Below, piece after piece: positions 5,321 to 5,418 of a stretch of DNA of 5,418 nt. Numbering within the stretch: position 1 is the stretch's first letter; every line of letters begins with the position of its first letter. The notes beneath the pieces were generated by a model. That model was not told the DNA's origin and ran no database searches. It saw only the letters and a program-made list of their open reading frames with translations. The stretch is from positions 1 to 5,418 of the forward strand of contig JAIKYL010000243.1 in assembly GCA_024683255.1 (NCBI GenBank), given 5' to 3'. The position numbers were made by a program, and so were the translations under genes. This DNA is from Bacteroidales bacterium (GTDB lineage: Bacteria > Bacteroidota > Bacteroidia > Bacteroidales > UBA932).

Positions 5321-5418
5321 TTATTCAGCTTCAGTTTCAGGGGCCTCTTCAACGGCGGGTGCAGCAGCGGGTGCGGCAGCCTTGGCGGCCTTGTTGGCGC
5401 GGCGCTTCTCGGCATACG
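5321..5418 (-). CDS. rpsF: 30S ribosomal protein S6 (bS6), C-terminal tail only
   Basis: Partial gene running off the right edge; only the last 31 codons and the TAA stop (5323 to 5321) are present. The visible peptide begins YAEKRRANKAAK and ends AVEEAPETEAE, joined by an Ala/Pro stretch. The S6 fold itself is not in the window, so the call rests on the conserved rpsF-rpsR-rplI order, the 16-base gap to rpsR and the basic-then-acidic tail expected after the S6 core in this phylum. S6 binds S18 on the 30S platform. The promoter of this operon would lie beyond the right edge. Confidence 0.85.
   Translation of the reverse strand, partial: YAEKRRANKAAKAAAPAAAPAVEEAPETEAE

Overview
The window reads as chromosomal DNA from a member of the Bacteroidota, most likely an uncultured gut- or rumen-type Bacteroidales with GC-rich coding DNA. 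Four things point there: a ParE-type type II topoisomerase B subunit with the Bacteroidota wording of its Toprim region; a perfect Bacteroidota housekeeping promoter (TTTG, 19 bases, TAnnTTTG) in front of it; starts that mostly lack a Shine-Dalgarno sequence; and a small ribosomal protein S6 with an Ala/Pro/Glu tail of a kind seen in this phylum. I cannot name the genus.

Layout. Bases 1-76 are a GC-rich run of short palindromes that looks like a dispersed intergenic repeat. Bases 77-175 hold two back-to-back promoters whose -7 regions form a perfect 14-base inverted repeat; one fires right into parE, the other left and out of the window. Bases 191-4442 are a tight plus-strand run of three genes: parE (topoisomerase IV subunit B), a small PlsC-like acyltransferase overlapping parE by 4 bases, and, after 32 bases, a long-chain acyl-CoA ligase of the AMP-binding family. 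Bases 4443-4579 separate convergent genes and hold a second palindromic repeat, a strong bidirectional terminator and part of a hairpin around the rplI stop codon. Bases 4580-5418 are the minus-strand rpsF-rpsR-rplI ribosomal protein operon (S6 partial, S18, L9).

How the genes work together. The acyltransferase and acyl-CoA ligase could act one after the other: the ligase activates a fatty acid and the acyltransferase passes an acyl chain to an acceptor. Their linkage to parE looks like co-transcription of chromosome decatenation with envelope lipid synthesis. The ribosomal operon is ordinary in content. Its one notable point is a strong AGGAGG site before rpsR. S18, with S6 and S21, is one of the proteins known to hide the anti-Shine-Dalgarno tail of 16S rRNA in this phylum, so the site may serve feedback control.

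I see no mobile element genes, CRISPR array, tRNA, rRNA or defence system, and no gene-free stretch longer than 300 bases. Most of the window is ordinary core genome; the interest is in its regulatory DNA and a few substituted motif residues.
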